From Hyaloscypha bicolor E (Eukaryota; Ascomycota; Leotiomycetes; Helotiales; Hyaloscyphaceae): a stretch of 64,000 nucleotides of DNA. The DNA lies in contig NW_020194515.1 in the NCBI RefSeq assembly GCF_002865645.1, positions 868,001-932,000 on the forward strand. The letters run 5' to 3'. Made by a program: the position numbers and the translations under genes. Below, in pieces: positions 10,586 through 21,820 of this stretch; the stretch's first letter is position 1, and each line of letters starts with the position of its first letter. The notes beneath the pieces were generated by a model. That model saw only the letters and a program-made list of their open reading frames with translations, had not been told where the DNA came from and did not search any database.

Positions 10586-13341
10586 TTAGAAGAAATGTGT
10601 GTATATCTTGGAATTCTCGTGGACTTCCATTTCCTACAGAAAGTTAGTCTCGGAATGTATATTTAGTATTCGGCAAACATACCATCTTGAATGTGTTGAG
10701 CTCCTCTTTGATCTGCTGGGCAAGCATTGGCGTCAGGCGATTGCAAGTTGCAATTTCACCCCGACGATCATACTCTCCACTCGGCCAGGTATCATGGAAT
10801 TGGATTCTCGGGCTGAATGTAGCACTTCGTTTGCCGACGGAGCCTTGAGGTGTGCCCGGAACGCTCTTTGAATCACCACGGAACCGCAGCGCAGACATAA
10901 AGTAGTCTTCTCCCCCAAGTGTTACGGAACCAGTTCGTCGATGACCTTGTTGCTCGTCGTTTGGTGTGCTAGGTGCTGAGGAGTTGGGAGAGTCATTGAC
11001 TTGTGGAATGTGTGGTAATTGAAAGTTTGGCGTTTTATTATCTGAAGGTCGGATGGTAGGAGAGTTGTTGCCGGAGTCGGTACCAGAGCCTTGCATCTGT
11101 TAGAATTGATTCTGCACTCGGACACACTTCACTTACGCTTCAAGATGCCTTTCTTGACTGCAGCAAGAACCTCAGCACGCTCCTTCTCTCCTCCAACAAT
11201 GCTTCTTCTGGCAGCCGAGTTCTCGGTGCTCGAGCTGCCCAGGCGTTCAGTGACATTAACATTCGCTGCATCAAGCGAATTCCGCTCCAGCCTCGGGAAT
11301 CCCGTACCACCACCAGCCTGATCGTGGGGGTTCACATTAACATTAACCTTCTCCCGTTCAGCTTCCACAGTCACCATTGAAACCTGAGCCTGACTGGCTT
11401 GGGGGAGAGCAGAGTCTGCCGCAGGGACGCCAATAACAGATTTGGGCCGGAATAATCCAACAAGAGATCGAGTCGATTTCTTCATTCCTTTGCCCATCTT
11501 CCGAATCATAATCGAGGCAGAGGACGCAGTGGAAGAAATAGAAAGGTTATCGGTCGACCCAGTGAAGAAATTGCCTTGCCCTGAATAAATGCCCGATCCG
11601 ATACCGCCCGCCTCCTGCTGTTCAGCGATTCGAGCCTGCTCAGCTTCCTGCTCATCCTGATATTTTTCCTTTCGCATCTTCGAACGATCTGCGGCATTGT
11701 TCGCGGCACTATTCTCTGCTGACGCTCGTCGGAGTTCTGCAGCGCTGCCGAATGAGAAGGCTCGTCGTAGACGCGATGTCTTGCTCTTCTTGCCCTCTTT
11801 GTCATTCAAGGCCGCAAGCTGCTTCGCAGCAGGGCTGCCAGAGTTAGAGCCATTAGCAACCTGCGCATAGGTGGGCTTTGATGGCTGTTGGAGGGCAGCA
11901 TTCACGGCCGATGCGAACGAGTCCTTAGAGGCGGATGGGGGCTCGGGACTCATTGTCATCGGCTTGGACAAAGGGGACGGATTGGTAATTCGCTTCGCGG
12001 CATCGGTAGATGAAGCGCGCGGTGGAATGTTTACAAGTCGTGGCACATCTTGTCGGATTGAAGTCTGTTCGGTGGATGGGCTCGAGGCTGCTGAGGATGA
12101 AGATAGAGTTGGGGCGGGGTTTAGTGGCATTGATAGGCTTGCATCTCGCTTGGCGGCCTGAAATCATTAGTGGATTAGCGAGATGGTCCCCAAAGTAGGC
12201 TAAATGGTGAGGGATAATCTGTGTATTGCGTGAATGCGGTGAAGAATAGCAAGGAAATACATACCGAACTCGGTCGTGAATGGTGGCCACTGCCCGTGCG
12301 AGCAGAGCTCACACTCTCTGTGCTGCCATTGCGTCCGTGTGAGGAAACCGGCCGAATTCCCACAACGGGTGAGCTCCGAAGAGGATGCTGATCAATTCTA
12401 CCATTCGCGCTGCTAACCTGTCGGGATCCCTGCTGCAATAAACCTGTCGACATGGGCCCACCTAAGTCACCAGCGTCGATGGTGTGGATACTTCGACGGC
12501 GATATCTCTTGGCAGGGTCCTGAGCAGTATGCCGGCTCAAAACCATGTCATCGGCCGCCACACCAGGAGTATAGCCAGCAGGTGAGCGAGAGAATTGCGG
12601 TACCTGAAAGTTGTTGAGACTCTGGCTCGACTGAATTGGTGTAGGCTGGTGGGCATGGTTGCCATAGAATTGAATAACATTCGGTATAGAGGCAGTGGAT
12701 GTTGAGGTTTGAGCTTGGGCAGGTTGTTCTGCAGACTCAGACCGACGATTGTTTGGTCGACGGTATCGATCTGGGGAAGGCTTGACGGGCGTGGATATAG
12801 TTGGAGGCGAAAGGGTGTGGGAAGAAGTGATGATTGTAGAGTGAGGTCTGGCAGTGCCTGAAACAACACGTGCAGTTCCCACAATTGCAGAATCATCTCT
12901 ACTTCCAGACTTGTGGCTCAATGAAGAGAGGTCGGAAGAAGAGGAAGAAATTGTAGACACCGAAGGCTTTGGAGGATAGCGTGACCTATTGCTACCATAC
13001 CCAGACTCGAAAGTCGGAATGCTGGGAGCAGAGGAGGTTCTCAGATCTTGTCGAAGGTGAGGGCCCTGTGTTCGCTGACCAGGCAGAGCAAGATTGGGTG
13101 TGCTGGTGAATGCATAGGGAGCAATAGGTGCAACCGTCTGTCCTCGATAGCTTGACATACCCATGCTACCAGTGTTCATGCCGTGGAAGCTATTTCGCTG
13201 CATGTGCTGGCTTGAAGGGTATGGGTGGTGAGACTGAGTCTGCGGGCCGGTCTGGAGGATGCCAGAGGCAGAAGACGGCCGTGTTTGAAGCATTGTGACG
13301 GTACTGGACTGTTGTGGGTATGATTGAACGAGGGCAGCCAT
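10586..13341 (-). CDS. Bni4-like cell-polarity/septum protein with PP1-docking motif
   Basis: Four exons (12265-13341, 11137-12157, 10683-11089, 10586-10633) encode about 850 residues. Introns are 107, 47 and 49 bp with GTATGT, GTAAGT and GTATGT donors; all joins keep frame. The protein is mostly disordered: Ser/Thr/Pro/Gln-rich, with basic-Ser patches (RYRRRSIHTID, RLRRAFSFG). The conserved part is the last ~65 residues, SPRIQFHDTW followed by EYDRRGEIATCNRLTP, an EELNTFKMEMEVHE helix and the terminus YTHFF. That tail is what I recognise from yeast Bni4 and its relatives. R-I-Q-F at about residue 794 fits the RVxF motif that docks the PP1 phosphatase Glc7. In yeast, Bni4 brings Glc7 and chitin synthase III to the bud neck. 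The last exon has only 16 codons, stop included, yet supplies the conserved end, which supports the model. The start at 13341 is the first in-frame ATG. Confidence 0.72.
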
Positions 13342-14458
13342 CCTGTGCCTCGAATCTCCTGGTGTCGACAAGCTGAAAGCTTTTGATGTCGGGTGATTAC
13401 CGGTTCATTCGTTTTCGAGAAGTGAACTTGACAGAGGAAGGAGAATTGAAGAAATCTGCAACGATTACAAAGTCAGTGAATGTTGTGGCTGATTGTGCAG
13501 GGTGCTGAGATTTCCCGACGTGATGTTGATTTTAACGATGAAAGTCATCACAGGCGCGTGAAAGGATCAGCTGATGGAACTCGTATTACGAACCTTCAAT
13601 GAAATGTGCCAGAGAAGGTGCAAGTATTACGAAGAAGGTAAGATGAAATCAACGCGAGTTAACGGTTGATACAAGGACCGAATCGAAGGAGGACGCCGGC
13701 GGCCAGGGGTGGTGTTGAGCTCGCTGCGTCAGGCAGAACACACTTTTACCATGAGCTCTGGTCTCGCAGATCCTGAATCTGTCACGACAAGGACGATGAG
13801 CAAAGGATCGAAAGATCTCGAAGAGAGTCTGCCAACCTCACGAGATAATGGGTGTTGAAACAAGCCCCCTTTGCCCGGATTCGTCGGCAGTCGAATTTCA
13901 GGAGAAGCGAGAGACGTGAGAACGAGACGGGAATGATTTCGTGGCAAATTGGGCGATCGGACAGGGGGGAAAAGAAGGACAACAACGACAAGACAGAAGG
14001 AGAAGAAGAGGTCGGAGGTGTGCGGAGCGGGTTGAAGGCGGTGTCCTCAACAGCTCGCGACGATGGACACTGAGCCGGTGGTTGAGCGAGAGAGAAGATG
14101 GTTTTGGCCCAAAGTTGAAGGAATCTGAGCGTCGGCGTCTGCGTCTGTGTCCCTGGGCTGCTCCGTATTGCTGCAGCGCCCGGAAGGGGCTTAGCGGCTG
14201 AGCGTGGGACGCTAATATTTAGTGCCATCACTGCACAGGCATGTCATTTCAAGGCGCGAAGAGTAAAAAATCCGTGAAGGCGTCTGTCCAGCATCACACA
14301 GTAAGTAGCAAGAGTTCTTTTTGTGGCGGTCACTTCTATGCTCCGGGCATGGCGTCGACGAGTTTACATCTTCAATCTGCAGATTTCTCCTTGCCTGTTA
14401 AATTCTTCTTCGCCGTGTCTAAAATAGTCGGCCACTATGACACTTCCCGGTTCACCGA
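13342..14458. promoter_or_regulatory. Upstream region of the Bni4-like gene
   Basis: This is about 1.1 kb of likely promoter and 5' leader. The plus strand is purine-rich near 13860-14030 (long GA-rich runs). Open frames on both strands here look random. Confidence 0.35.
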
Positions 14459-15218
14459 ATGCGCCTGTCAGGGGAGCTCACCACGGAATCAGGTCCGGAG
14501 ACGCACAATGAAGGGGACGGGGCAGAGAATCTTGGGAGCCAAGGCGAGGTACAACGTTGCTCTTTGCCTTCCCTGGAGATGGGGTTCCTGATATCGAATC
14601 TCGTTGTACAGCGAGCTGTCCACGTATTATTCCGGGCTGCGAGTCGCTCTCGCATTCGTCTGATAGATCTTCAATTTTCCCGATCCCCCATTCCTGTCAT
14701 GGATCTCCCGTCTGAGACGCACGCACTGGCGAGGGACAACAATGCATTGGCCGCATGCGAAGCCTGGTATTCTGCATCCACCGGCGCCCATGTCGGAAGG
14801 GAAGTCGACTTCAGCAGCTTACCGACGTATGGAGACGCATCCACGAAGGTGTGCATTTCAGTGGAGGGCGTCCACTTCTGAAACGATTGAGCCAGCAAGA
14901 CGCGTGTATGTGTCAAATCAGCTGCCAGCAAACCTCCAGACGGCCCAAGGGTCCACAAATTCGACATCTCCATTCAGCGTGATTGCTGACTTGATGATGG
15001 CGTACGCGGGACACTGCAACCAAAACCGAGAGGCTGCTGCTCAGCGTCTCAACGAGTATCCGGAATTTCATGTGCTTGTTCTAGACTGCAGGAGAATAAT
15101 CGCAAGAGCTCTCGCAGTCGAGGATGCTTTCTCCATTGCGAATGGCTGCTCTTGTTGCATACTGCAAGACGTGGGCTGCTTGCTTTCTCTCTGGGGACCA
15201 ACCCAGCGCCATGCATGA
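14459..15218 (+). CDS. Possible orphan coding segment (low confidence)
   Basis: Two ATG-started open frames overlap here in different frames: 14459-14881 (140 residues) and 14742-15218 (158 residues). The C-terminal half of the second (SVIADLMMAYAGHC, EYPEFHVLVLDCRRII) has protein-like amphipathic composition, and a GTGTGC...CCAG intron near 14850-14900 could join the frames. I recognise no family and cannot exclude that both are chance open frames. Confidence 0.2.
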
Positions 15219-17518
15219 AATACTCCAAGGGGCCGGGATCACCCCGTTGGTGACATTTGTCAATTCAGGCGGCCCTCACACATTAATACAACAAGCGCTA
15301 TCGAATAATCAACTTTTATTGCTAACTTGGAGGGGCATGGGATCAACGATGTGCCCGTACGGAGTCGAGTTTTAATCTATCATTGGAGAAGTCAAGAAAT
15401 GAATTGGATGTAGAGAAGCTACTCCGGCCTTCGTAATCGTTGAATGGGAGGAATAGGAGCCGCCCGTCACTTACATCCCGCACACTCGGACTCGTTGCAC
15501 AAACGCTTCTCGAAAGGTACCTCATGATCTCGTATTAGATAACCGCGGCATTATGCGAGGCTCTTCTGAAAGTTCTTTTCAGATGATTACCCCCACCACA
15601 GCACACCACCTCGCCACTACCAGCAGTCATACCACCGGATGCCAATCCTTCAACCCAGAGGTGTGGTCCCTCGAACAGCGAGCCGCATCAGTAGCACGAG
15701 ATCTGACAAGGCCCGCCCTTGTGGAGGTGCTCCAGACTTTTCGTGTCCCTCGCGTCCATCTCTTCTGTGAGGGTTTCCAGAAGCAGCAGGGATAGAGCAT
15801 GGTTGATGATAAAGGTGAAACGATGAACTCTCTTTCAGAGCAAGATCGGTCAATCTTATCTTCCTCTTCAGACTCTCAGTGTAGGGGTTCTCATCTCAAA
15901 TGTCGACCTGCCAAAAAGAGTTCCGGGTTCAGAAAATCTGCCAGCAACAAATGCACAACTTTCAGCCCCCTCCACCAAACTGCCCTGTGCTTCTTTATAC
16001 ATGTCTCTCATCACGACACGTCATATGCTGTGGTCTACGAAACCCACAATCATGCGTTCTTCACAGAAAAAAACTTCGCAGGCAGAATGTGTCTCGAGAT
16101 TAACGTACAGTACATCATCTTTGCATGTGCAGCTGAGCCAAAGCCACTTCTCGCCGCTGCGCCCAAACCAGCGGCTCCCCATCTGTGCAGAACAGAGTTC
16201 GCGATGCTTCGCTGCGAGAGGTCAAACTTTCGCAAAAGTTTCCACACGGACTCGAAGCTAAACCGGCCTGGCACAGCACCTCATTACGGCTTGGCGATCT
16301 CACTCCAGATCTAGAGCTGTCCAATCAGCGCCGCCTGTTAGACCATTCAATGCATTCATCCTTTCAAGATGGCGTCTTCGCTGCCCCGGGGCCCGGCTCG
16401 TATCTTGTTGTTTACCCCTCATCATCCCCACCTCCTTCCAAATTCTCTTGCTTCTTGCAGACTTTGCGGCGGCAGCGGCAGCAGCAGCAGCACAGTCGCC
16501 CACGGCAGAGCACGCTCTCCTCTCAGAGAGCGCACAGCTGCACGAATCTCCTTACAATTTCTACCCCGCACTAAAGACCAATAAAAAGTAGTCAAGTAGT
16601 CAAATTACCGCCGCCGTTACCGCCTCGTCCAAAACGGCTGCTACTTAGGGGGAACCGATAGGTGTAGGCTGCAACTTTACTACCCCAGATATTCTCGCTA
16701 TCAAATACGAGGCGAACCCACCACTCCCCAGCACGCCTCATTACTCAGAAGCATCGGACCCCTATCCCCTGTCTGCGTTTTCGGGCCTTGTCATGACATC
16801 CCACGCCCGCTATGCGGGCAAGATTTGGTGTTGCTGATCTCAATTGGCATTCGGTCCCTCTGCCCTACCCGTGCCGAAAAGGTTCAAAGCTCCCACTTTC
16901 CTTCGTACATTGACAGGAAATGTATCGTGAGACGAGGCCCTATCATTCCCCAGGTCTGCATGTGATGAGAGCACAGGTGAAACAATCCCGAAGATTAGAA
17001 GGATCAGGGATGCAAGTGTTCACCGCTGAAATTCAAGTTCAAATTCAAGTTCGCCGAACAAATTTCACAAATTCTTGGCGAGCCCTCATTCAGGGGCAAT
17101 CCTTTCGGCGTGTGCCGACCCTACACTCCATGGGTAAGGAAATATAAACACCCCTCTCTCCTTACACAGCATTTATCAAATTTTTATTCCACCCTTTGAC
17201 CCTCTCGCGCTCTTTAAATAGAAGCCATGGCTTCCCATGCAGCGATCAAGTGAAGCCGCACCGCATCGCATCGGACCCCTTCCTTTCCCTGCAGGCAAAG
17301 ATCCGATCATCTCTCTCCATCCATATCTAGCTTCTCTACCAAAAGGAGAAACACAAGAAAGCATTTCCCCATGAGCCAGAAACAATGGTAAACGGCATTT
17401 GTTTTCTCCATGTCTGGGACCATGGCATAGAATACTCTATTTCCCTGCACCTCTCGCTGCTCCAAATTCCACAAGATGTAATTCCATTGCCACACTTTCC
17501 GTTCCTATCTTCCATTCT
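15219..17518. other. Long region without a supported gene
   Basis: Only short frames are present. Notable features are a GCGGCGGCAGCGGCAGCAGCAGCA-type trinucleotide run near 16466-16492, a small repeat of TTCAAG/TTCAAAT around 17030-17052, and a TATAAA at 17143-17148 followed by pyrimidine-rich sequence. The last could be the promoter of the broken GH43 gene that begins about 370 bp further on. Confidence 0.4.
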
Positions 17519-18908
17519 ATGACCTCCTCCACGTCCATTATGAAATTGCGACTTCCATTCTCACATCTTGCGGCTGCTATCCTGGTAGCTAGCACAGCAT
17601 ATAGCGCGTTTCCCTCCCAGTCTGTTGACAGCACCGATCCCGCGTTTGTTGCGAACACCAGCCTTGCGGGCTATCGTAAGCCTTGCCCTATGCCATCCTC
17701 CGCCTTCCCCTTCCCCCAATTATCTCTTCCCTCACCTCTTTCTACTCTCTCCTTCCTCGTCCCCAGCGGCTTCCGCGTTTCATTGGCTGATCTATCCCAA
17801 TCGGGGTCTTTTTCCTCGGCGACGCGCCAAACGTCTACTTCTACCTGTCCGATGGCAGCAACCCGCTCGCTGTCAGAGCCCTAAATAAAGGGTCTCCAAT
17901 CTTACCGCCAACAGGCGGGACGAAAGGAGTTCGGGACCCGAGTATCGTGAGTGGCAATGGGACGGAAGGGGGGAAGAAATGATATATAATTGGGACGGAT
18001 TTGGATATTGGGAGGACAACGTGGGACGCCTCGCAACGAAAAGACAGCCAGAGTATCCACATCTGGGAGTCCACAGACCTAATAACTTGGGGAACCTACC
18101 GTTTGGTGAAAGTAGAAGGCAACGCAGGCATGGTCTGGGCTCCGGGCGCCATTTGGTACCCTGCGAAAGGGCAATACTTAGTCCACTGGGCATTTAAATT
18201 CTACTCCCCCTCCGACACCGCACACACAAGCGCCACAGGCCCCGAGCAAATCCGCTACGCCTACACCCCGGACCTTCTCACCTTCTCCACGCCCCAAACC
18301 CTCATCTCCTACGCGCCAACCTCGATAATCGACCTCTGCATCTTGCCGCTCTCCGCCTCGACTTTCGTGCGCTCCATGAAGAACGAATCCGCATCTAACG
18401 TCTTCATGGAAGTATCTACTAATGGATTATTTGGAAGTTGGACGAGACCAGGAGGGAAAGATGCGTTTGTGAGAAGCGCGGTGGAGGGGCCTTATGCGTA
18501 GGTCAATCTCCATCTGCTCTTGTGCCGGTGTGAGTGAAGCGTATATGTCCAGCCATACCCGGAAAAGCCTGAAGAGGGAACCTGGCCCACGAGGTGCTCA
18601 CTCCTATCCTCAAGTCGAACTCTAATTTAGACTCCCCTCAGTCTTCCCAGCAAGACTCCAGCTGACTCCGAAGGCATCAGATATAAAGATAACACCGACC
18701 CTCCAAGGTCGTCCTGATTATGGATTATTATGGGTCCGATGGGTATTGGCCGTTCACTAGTAGTTTTAAAAGTGCAGATGGAGCGGGATTGATAAATGGA
18801 GGGTGGACGGATGCGAGTAGGACTGCTTGGCCAATAAAGTTGAGGCATGAGAGTGTAGTTGGGGTAACGAAGGAGCGGTGTGGTGCTTTGGCTGCGAAGT
18901 GGGGTTGA
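17519..18908 (+). pseudogene. Secreted glycoside hydrolase family 43 pseudogene
   Basis: Remains of a GH43 (arabinanase/xylosidase-type five-bladed propeller) gene. Exon 1 (17519 or 17540 to 17675) has a clear signal peptide (MKLRLPFSHLAAAILVAS) and STDPAF. The intron is 17676-17766. The main exon 17767-18497 carries FLGDAPNVYFYLSDGSNP, KGVRDPSIV (the RDP aspartate), IHIWESTDLITWG, WAPGAIW and EGPYA (general-acid Glu). The intron is about 18498-18641. The last exon 18642-18908 carries GIRYKDNTDP, VVLIMDYYGSDGYWPFTS and KLRHESVVGVT. At least three lesions break it. There is a +1 frame change between 17767 and about 17805, a TGA at 17980-17982 where the family has an aromatic residue (KK*YIIGTDLDI), and a 1-base loss near 18699. 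Substrate specificity cannot be told. Confidence 0.85.
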
Positions 18909-19314
18909 TAACGCTCTGTATTGTAGAAGAGGGACAAGGAATTGTGGGATGGAGGATGTTGGGGAAATAGATAGATTCAACATGCAGGATTGCTATACCT
19001 CCAGTGCATGTCCTTCCTTGACGCGCAGCAAGAATTTTGTTGTCGACCTTCCACTCGTTGAGTGTACGTATTTGTACGTATGATTCCCCACATCGCTATT
19101 GGATCTCTATTTCGCTCAAGAATAAGGACAGGAAACGGGGACAGTTCCATTTCCCTTGCTTCAACCGACTTCGTGCCGCTGAGCAACGAAGTCTTAGCCA
19201 CTCATTGCTCCTACAAGAATTAAAAACAAAAGTTACACCGAGTTTTGAAAGGTGCCCAAGCTTAGAGTGCCCAAAGCAGCTAAGGGGGCTGGGAGACCAG
19301 TGGATTTTCTGTAC
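18909..19314. other. Convergent intergenic region
   Basis: This lies between the GH43 remnant and the 3' end of the SH3/Ubl gene. Nothing recognisable is present. Confidence 0.4.
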
Positions 19315-20779
19315 TTATATTAGGGTGCTTCCCAGCCTCCGATTAGAATCGAGCATCAAGTTTTTCTTCCACCCCCGAGCCCAACGAACATCGATTACGT
19401 CTCCATTTTTAATACCATACTGACCAAGTGTTGACTTATCGTCCAGAATGATTCCGTTCCAAGAAAGTGGTTTTTCATCGTCCATAAATCCTGCTCGAAG
19501 AACAAACGTAGTCCTCACCTTAGCGATGGTATCTTTCCCCTCGAATTCAAGGCAGTCCCAACAACCCCAGTAAGAAATATGGACAGTTATATTCTTGCTC
19601 GGTGGGTTCATAGTGCGTCCTTTTCGGGGTATGGCTTCTTTGAGCTTTCTGGGAGGCATTTGACTGCCCTTCGCTGAAGGCTGAGGATTTATCTGGGAAC
19701 TGTTGAGCTTTGATTGAGTTTGACATCAATTTCAACTTACACCACTAGAAGTACGCATTTCCACGTAGCTGGCAGGGAAGGTACCGCTTCGGGCGCCGGA
19801 GGTGCCTGCGATGATGCCTTTCCACCAATCTTTGGTAGAAGATGTCTTTTTCGTCACCGTAATAAGATCACCCTTCTTAAATCTCAAATATCCAGACCGC
19901 TTCCCATTGAATGCACACAGCGCAATCGCGTCCCTCTCCCCCGGAAAATACACGTTGCCGTGAGCATCATTGACCTCACTTCCATCAGGGATGGAACTGT
20001 TGGAGATGGGCGAGAGGTTCGGCGATGGCCTTCCTGAGTGACTCGACTCAGATAATTCAATCGAGTTTTCGCCCTGCTGGCGTCTCGATCTGCTGGGCTC
20101 AGTTTGCTGAATACTTCCTCCTGCAGTATCTAATGGCTCCTCCTCCTCCTCCTCCTCCTCCTCTTCTTCCACGATGGTTTCCGTCTCGACCATCCACTCT
20201 TTGATCCGCTCATGCTTCCTCTCATCTGTATCTGATTGCGCGATGGAGGAAGAGGGGATTCCAAAGTGTTTCTGGTCCCTCCTCATTCCACGTACAACCT
20301 TTCGGGTAGTGATCCTATTCGCTTTGATCTCAGCATCTTGACTCTAATAGCAAATGAACTTAAGAGACACAAACTTACAGGTCAGCGCTGGTTATAGCAA
20401 GAGTTAAATTCTGCTTGCAAGCAGACATATCCCTCTGCAACAACAGCACATCACTCTCTTTAAACCCAAACGCAAACCTGCCCCACTTAGTGATTCCACC
20501 TGATGTTTTGACATACGGCTGTATCAATTTTTCGATCTGCTTGGATATCTTTTCGCAGTTCGCCAGCGGCTCGCGCACAATGCGGTTCAATTTGAGCTCA
20601 TCCGGGCTATCTGCCAGGTATCCTAATTCACGAAGGAGGCCTGCGATAGTCGAGAGTTCGTCTCCGAGGGCTTCGATCGAGCGGGGCGAGCGCTGGACGG
20701 TGTCGATGAGCCCCTTGACTTGTAAAATGCTCTTGAGAGTCACGCCGACGAGGCCGACGATGGAGAAAGGATCTGCCAT
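19315..20779 (-). CDS. Fungal STAND-N (PigL_N-like) + SH3 + ubiquitin-like protein
   Basis: Three exons: 20379-20779, about 19741-20341, and 19315-19692, giving about 459 residues. Residues 1-133 (MADPFSIVGLVGVTLKSILQ...) match the helical N-terminal domain found on fungal STAND/NLR proteins and AzpL/PigL. A charged linker with 11 consecutive glutamates (near 190-200) and Ser/Pro-rich sequence follows. An SH3 domain lies near 270-330 (ALCAFNGKR, RFKKGDLITV, DWWKGII, GTFPASYVE, the complete ALYDY-to-PSNYVE pattern). The last exon has a ubiquitin-like fold near 367-430 (ITVHISY, SWNGIILDDKSTLGQYGI, KNGDVIDVRW). The intron 19693-19740 (GTAAGT...CCCAG) is in phase 0 and joins cleanly. The first intron has a GTAAGT donor at 20378; its acceptor is uncertain (37 bp to 20342, or 64 bp to 20315), and both keep frame. 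It is likely a cytoplasmic adaptor; its role is unknown. Confidence 0.78.
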
Positions 20780-21820
20780 TACCGCTCACCAGCAGGTGCG
20801 GGTTCTCTGATAATCATTGGTTGATCGTGAGCTCGTCTTGATCATTCTCGCAAGGCTTCCTTTGAGGTTGTCAACTGAGACACTGCGTCCAATCAGCCAC
20901 AGCGTTGCTTTACCTTCTCGAAGAACACCGCCACCAATTTTGTTACGGTAACTAGAAAATGAACAAGTTGGTTGAGAAAAATGATATTTCTCCCTTCCGC
21001 AAAGAATGGTAAAACAGATAATTATCGGCCTCAACGTGAGGCCGACAACTAGGACAAAGTCATTTTTGTACGACCCTCTACTCAGAATGGTGTGAGAAAA
21101 TATGCAGCAATTTTGTTCATTCTAACAAGATCGCCCGAGTTTCAATGGTCACGACTGGCACCTCTTGCACTTGCACGGTCATCCAACATTTCTCCCAGCA
21201 TTTCCTGCCTTTGAACTTTGCTCCAAACACCTAAAGCAGGCGCAGGCAAATAATTGTTAAACACCTTCTGGCCCTTCTCAAATCCACCGAAGCCAAGAAA
21301 GCATCGGGGGTTTTTTTTGATGTTATCGACGGAGACTATGCAAGGGACTTGACAACTGTGGTTGAAGAACAAGTACATTGTATCCAAAAGGCAACGTGCA
21401 GTAATGTCGGTGTCTTCGTTGCGGGCAGAATTACGGGTTCTGCGGTTCCTGAGAGATTTTGATTTAGCTACAAGTCTTGATTAACACATACAGTGTAGGC
21501 AATGATGGAGTTGAAACTTACCAGAGCTGATTGAGAACCCAAGCATTGTAATCGGTGTTTGCGAAGATATCAATTCCGAAGATAGACACTTTTCGGAATT
21601 TTCTTGAGAACTGATGCTCTCCAAAGTTGGATGAGAAAGGTAAAAATTCAGGCAGATAGTAGAAAGGTGGGGTCGCTAACCCCTGCTCTTACCCCTTTCA
21701 TGGCTACAGCCTCGTATTTATGGTTTGTCAGCCTCGCCCCGTCGCGAACCTCGTCTTTTCTCGCGCCACCAAAAGTCAACATCACAACCTCACTCCATCC
21801 CACAACCACAACCCCTCATC
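20780..21820. other. Divergent intergenic region
   Basis: The region lies between the SH3/Ubl gene (minus) and swc5 (plus). A minus frame at 21142-21387 has an internal ATG (about 79 residues) but no recognisable family. A short T-run interrupts it near 21309-21316. It is not called as a gene. Confidence 0.35.

Noticed and set aside
17947..18010. Possible intron (GTGAGT) that would remove the TGA in the GH43 gene
   Set aside because: Any acceptor far enough away would also delete the conserved YIIGTDLDI strand, and nearer ones are too close for an intron.
21142..21387. Minus-strand small gene candidate
   Set aside because: The internal ATG gives 79 residues without recognisable features; support is insufficient.
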